Shown here piece after piece: positions 6,831-8,944 of a DNA stretch of 8,944 bases. The notes under the pieces are model-generated. The model was not told the DNA's origin, ran no database searches, and saw only the letters and a list, made by a program, of their open reading frames with translations. Source of the stretch: Balneolaceae bacterium SMO_bin1 (GTDB lineage Bacteria > Bacteroidota > Rhodothermia > Balneolales > Balneolaceae); NCBI GenBank assembly GCA_003123965.1, contig NNSL01000439.1:1-8944 (forward strand). Reading direction: 5' to 3'. The translations under genes and the position numbers were made by a program. Position 1 is the first letter of the stretch; every line of letters begins with the position of its first letter.

Positions 6831-8066
6831 GTGAGTACCAATAATACAGAAGCAGAAAAATACCTCGATATGGATTTGCTGCGGTTCACCACCGCGGGCA
6901 GTGTTGATGACGGCAAAAGTACGTTAATCGGCCGACTGCTGTACGATTCCAAGTCTATTTTTGATGATCAAATGGAGCGCATCGAGGAATCGAGCAAGAA
7001 GAAAGGGGATGAGTACACCAACTTGGCGTTGCTTACAGACGGGCTTTCCGCTGAGCGCGAGCAGGGGATCACCATCGACGTAGCTTACCGCTACTTTTCA
7101 ACCCCCGAGCGGAAATTCATTATTGCCGATACTCCCGGCCATGTGCAGTATACACGGAATATGGTAACGGGTGCTTCAACTGCAAATATGGCAATAATTT
7201 TAGTTGATGCGCGCAACGGTGTTATAGAGCAGACGTGTAGGCACGCATTCATTGCTTCGCTGCTGGGCATTAAGCACATCGTGCTTTGCGTGAACAAAAT
7301 GGATCTGGTAGACTACAAGGAAGAGCAGTTTGATAAAATCAGAAAAGAGTTTAAAACTTTTGCCACTAAGCTGAATGTACCCGATATCCGGTACATACCC
7401 ATTAGCGCCCTTTATGGCGATAATGTGGTTGAAAAATCGAAAAAAATGGATTGGTTTGAAGGCCCCAGCTTGTTGTATACGCTGGAGAACATCCAGGTTG
7501 ACGGCGATTACAACCACGTAGATTGTCGCTTTCCGGTACAATGGGTTATTCGCCCGCAGTCAACCGAATACCCCGATTATCGCGGTTATGCCGGGCGCAT
7601 TGCCGGTGGCGTGTTTAAGCCGGGTGATGAAATAATGGTGCTGCCCTCCGGTTTTACTTCAACCATCAATAGCGTAGAAACCTTCGAAGGAGAACAAGAC
7701 GAAGTATTTCAGCCCATGTCCGTATCCATGACACTGGAAGATGATCTGGACATCAGCCGCGGTGATATGATCATCAAGCCCGATAACCAACCCACCATTG
7801 GGCAGGATATCGATTTAATGGTTTGTTGGCTCAACCGTGAGCCACTAAAGCCAAACGGTAAGTATGCTATTAAACATACTACCAAAGACGCGCGCTGCAT
7901 AATCAAAGAGGTGAAATATAAAGTGAATATTAACACCCTTCACCGTGTTGAAGGCGACAAGGAAATTGGCCTAAATGATATTGGCCGCATACAAATTCGC
8001 ACAACCGAGCCCTTGTTTTATGATCGTACAAACGCAATCGCAAAACAGGAAGTATTATCATCATAG
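6831..8066 (+). CDS. cysN: Sulfate adenylyltransferase large subunit CysN (GTPase), C-terminus lost by frameshift
   Basis: CysN is the EF-Tu-like GTPase that drives APS synthesis by CysD. The GTPase domain covers about 14-220: P-loop GSVDDGKST (23-31), switch I AEREQGITIDVAYRYF (74-89), DTPGH (100-104), NKMD (155-158) and the SAL motif (192-194). Two beta-barrel domains follow (about 235-315 and 325 onward). The GTG at 6831 is the first possible start, because TAA occurs in frame two codons upstream. The frame as written stops at 8064-8066 with an odd tail (TNAIAKQEVLSS). The expected end of the third domain lies in another frame up to 8110. One base appears to be missing near 8026; restoring it gives a product of about 426 residues, a normal length for this lineage. 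As written, the last barrel lacks its final strands and may not fold. Confidence 0.95.
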   Translation: MSTNNTEAEKYLDMDLLRFTTAGSVDDGKSTLIGRLLYDSKSIFDDQMERIEESSKKKGDEYTNLALLTDGLSAEREQGITIDVAYRYFSTPERKFIIADTPGHVQYTRNMVTGASTANMAIILVDARNGVIEQTCRHAFIASLLGIKHIVLCVNKMDLVDYKEEQFDKIRKEFKTFATKLNVPDIRYIPISALYGDNVVEKSKKMDWFEGPSLLYTLENIQVDGDYNHVDCRFPVQWVIRPQSTEYPDYRGYAGRIAGGVFKPGDEIMVLPSGFTSTINSVETFEGEQDEVFQPMSVSMTLEDDLDISRGDMIIKPDNQPTIGQDIDLMVCWLNREPLKPNGKYAIKHTTKDARCIIKEVKYKVNINTLHRVEGDKEIGLNDIGRIQIRTTEPLFYDRTNAIAKQEVLSS

Positions 8067-8110
8067 ATGAGTACACGAATGAAACCGTTGGCGCGGGGAT
8101 GATTCTTTAA
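8027..8110 (+). pseudogene. cysN: Out-of-frame 3' end of cysN
   Basis: In the frame starting at 8027 the sequence reads YKRNRKTGSIIIIDE and then YTNETVGAGMIL, followed by TAA at 8108-8110. This is the conserved CysN end; E. coli CysN, from memory, has DRYQQNPVTGGLIFID and then SNVTVGAGM at the same place. It joins to the main frame after D398 and an arginine codon of which only CG (8025-8026) remains. The match is too good to be chance, so this belongs to cysN and is not a separate gene. Confidence 0.9.
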
Positions 8111-8129
8111 TTGATTGGGCAGTTTTAGC

Positions 8130-8801
8130 ATGAGTTCTGATAAGTGGGAAAACTTTGCTCGAGAAAGTGCAGAGTATTATGTAGATACATCCTATGCTTC
8201 GAACGGCAATGGCAAAGAACATTTTTTTGAAGGCGGTGAAAACTTTACCCAAGCAACTTTAAGCCGTGCAAAAAAGTATTTACCTGATTGGGAGAGGGCG
8301 CTTGAAATAGGAGCGGGAGTAGGCCGCTTAACATTGCCTCACGCAAAAGTTTTCAACGAAGTAATTGCTGTTGATGCTGCCCCGACAATGCTCTCCAATT
8401 TAAAAGAAAATGCAGTGAATAGGGGCGTGCAGAATATCCAGACCTATCTGCCCTCTGAGGACTGGGAAAGCCACAATGTGAGTTATGCCTATTCGTATCT
8501 TGTATTTCAGCACATTGAGGAAATAGAAGTTATTGAGGACTATGTACGTCGCATGACTCAGTGCCTGAAGAAAAAAGGAATCGCACAGCTCCAATTCGAT
8601 ACCCGCAGCCAGGGGCTGCTTTACCGGCTGCGAAATAACTTGCCTGATGCAGTTCTACCCAAAAACCAAAAGCAGGGTATTCGCCGCATACGCCGGCAAC
8701 CTGGTGCTTTATCCGGCATGTTTCAGGATCAAGGTTTAGTTATACTGGAAGAAATGCACCCGAACACAAATACGCATACCTACCTTTTAAAGAAGCTGTA
8801 A
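8130..8801 (+). CDS. Class I SAM-dependent methyltransferase
   Basis: This 223-residue protein has the Rossmann-fold methyltransferase pattern. Motif I is EIGAGVGRLT (59-68), the acidic end of strand 2 is AVDAAPTML (80-88, with D82), the strand 4 region is YSYLVFQHIEE (121-131), and a CLKKKGIAQLQFDT strand follows. This family moves a methyl group from S-adenosylmethionine to small molecules, sugars or other acceptors; the acceptor here cannot be told. I chose the ATG at 8130 over the in-frame TTG at 8115, because ATG is preferred and nothing conserved lies before it. It begins 19 bases after the restored end of cysN, so it is probably co-transcribed. Beside a glycan and sulfation locus, O-methylation of a sugar is a reasonable guess, not shown. 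Confidence 0.88.
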   Translation: MSSDKWENFARESAEYYVDTSYASNGNGKEHFFEGGENFTQATLSRAKKYLPDWERALEIGAGVGRLTLPHAKVFNEVIAVDAAPTMLSNLKENAVNRGVQNIQTYLPSEDWESHNVSYAYSYLVFQHIEEIEVIEDYVRRMTQCLKKKGIAQLQFDTRSQGLLYRLRNNLPDAVLPKNQKQGIRRIRRQPGALSGMFQDQGLVILEEMHPNTNTHTYLLKKL

Positions 8802-8846
8802 GTTTGGGGCTATGCATCATTCCAAAAATTACCTGGCAAAAGAATA

Positions 8847-8944
8847 ATGGATTGCACTATTTGCGGATCGGAAGAAATCGATGATGGCCTTGTGGCTCGG
8901 GAAATGATGATGGGCCTCAAAGAGCAATTTGCCTACCAACAGTG
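8847..8944 (+). CDS. Start of a CxxC-containing protein, probably a second methyltransferase (3' partial)
   Basis: Only 32 full codons are in the window, from the ATG at 8847. The start MDCTICGSEE carries a CxxC pair, and VAREMMMGLKEQFAYQQ follows. This pattern, a zinc-binding CxxCGS then REMMxGxxExFxY and a second cysteine pair, is what I recall from N-terminal zinc-ribbon SAM-dependent methyltransferases found in surface-glycan clusters. The second cysteine pair and the methyltransferase domain would lie beyond the window, so the family call is tentative. It starts 45 bases after the preceding methyltransferase. Confidence 0.6.
   Translation, partial: MDCTICGSEEIDDGLVAREMMMGLKEQFAYQQ

Noticed and set aside
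7200..7541. A 113-codon open frame on the - strand
   Set aside because: It is antisense to the conserved GTPase domain of cysN and has no features of its own.
8812..8847. An 11-codon frame whose stop overlaps the ATG of the last gene (TAATG)
   Set aside because: Too short to support; the overlap could be chance, and no leader-peptide signature or attenuator is visible.

Overview
All supportable genes in this window lie on the + strand in one tight run, with gaps of 14-92 bases or short overlaps, so it reads as part of one long operon or gene cluster. The DNA is of medium GC. No gene start has a clear Shine-Dalgarno sequence; starts are preceded by A/T-rich leaders. CysD, the single-domain CysN and the stand-alone CysC are of the type common in Bacteroidota and Balneolota/Rhodothermota. 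I therefore suggest an organism from that broad group; this is inference from gene style, not a marker gene.

Layout: (1) bases 1-1129, the 3' part of an ABC exporter (membrane domain plus ATPase), split by an apparent one-base deletion near 865; (2) 1126-2283, a DegT/DnrJ/EryC1-type PLP sugar aminotransferase with an unusual cysteine-rich insertion; (3) 2306-8110, a sulfate activation module: an SLC13-type anion permease with two RCK_C domains, CysQ (PAP phosphatase), CysC (APS kinase), CysD and CysN (the two ATP sulfurylase subunits); (4) 6352-6830, a small four-helix-bundle gene of the 23S rRNA intervening-sequence protein family, lodged between cysD and cysN and bracketed by imperfect inverted A/T-rich repeats; (5) 8130-8801, a class I SAM-dependent methyltransferase; (6) 8847 to the window end, the start of a second gene with an N-terminal CxxC motif, probably another methyltransferase.

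How it works together: the permease would bring in sulfate, CysDN would make APS, CysC would make PAPS, and CysQ would remove the PAP left after sulfate transfer. No PAPS/APS reductase or sulfite reductase gene is present here. The flanking ABC exporter, nucleotide-sugar-type aminotransferase and methyltransferases look like a surface-glycan locus. The best reading is that PAPS made here serves sulfation of an exported glycan, but no sulfotransferase is visible in the window.

cysN, like the ABC gene, carries an apparent one-base deletion (near 8026). Its conserved last 27 residues continue in another frame to 8110. Two such lesions in 9 kb may be sequencing or assembly errors rather than real decay. 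I found no tRNA, rRNA, CRISPR array, complete transposon or convincing terminator.
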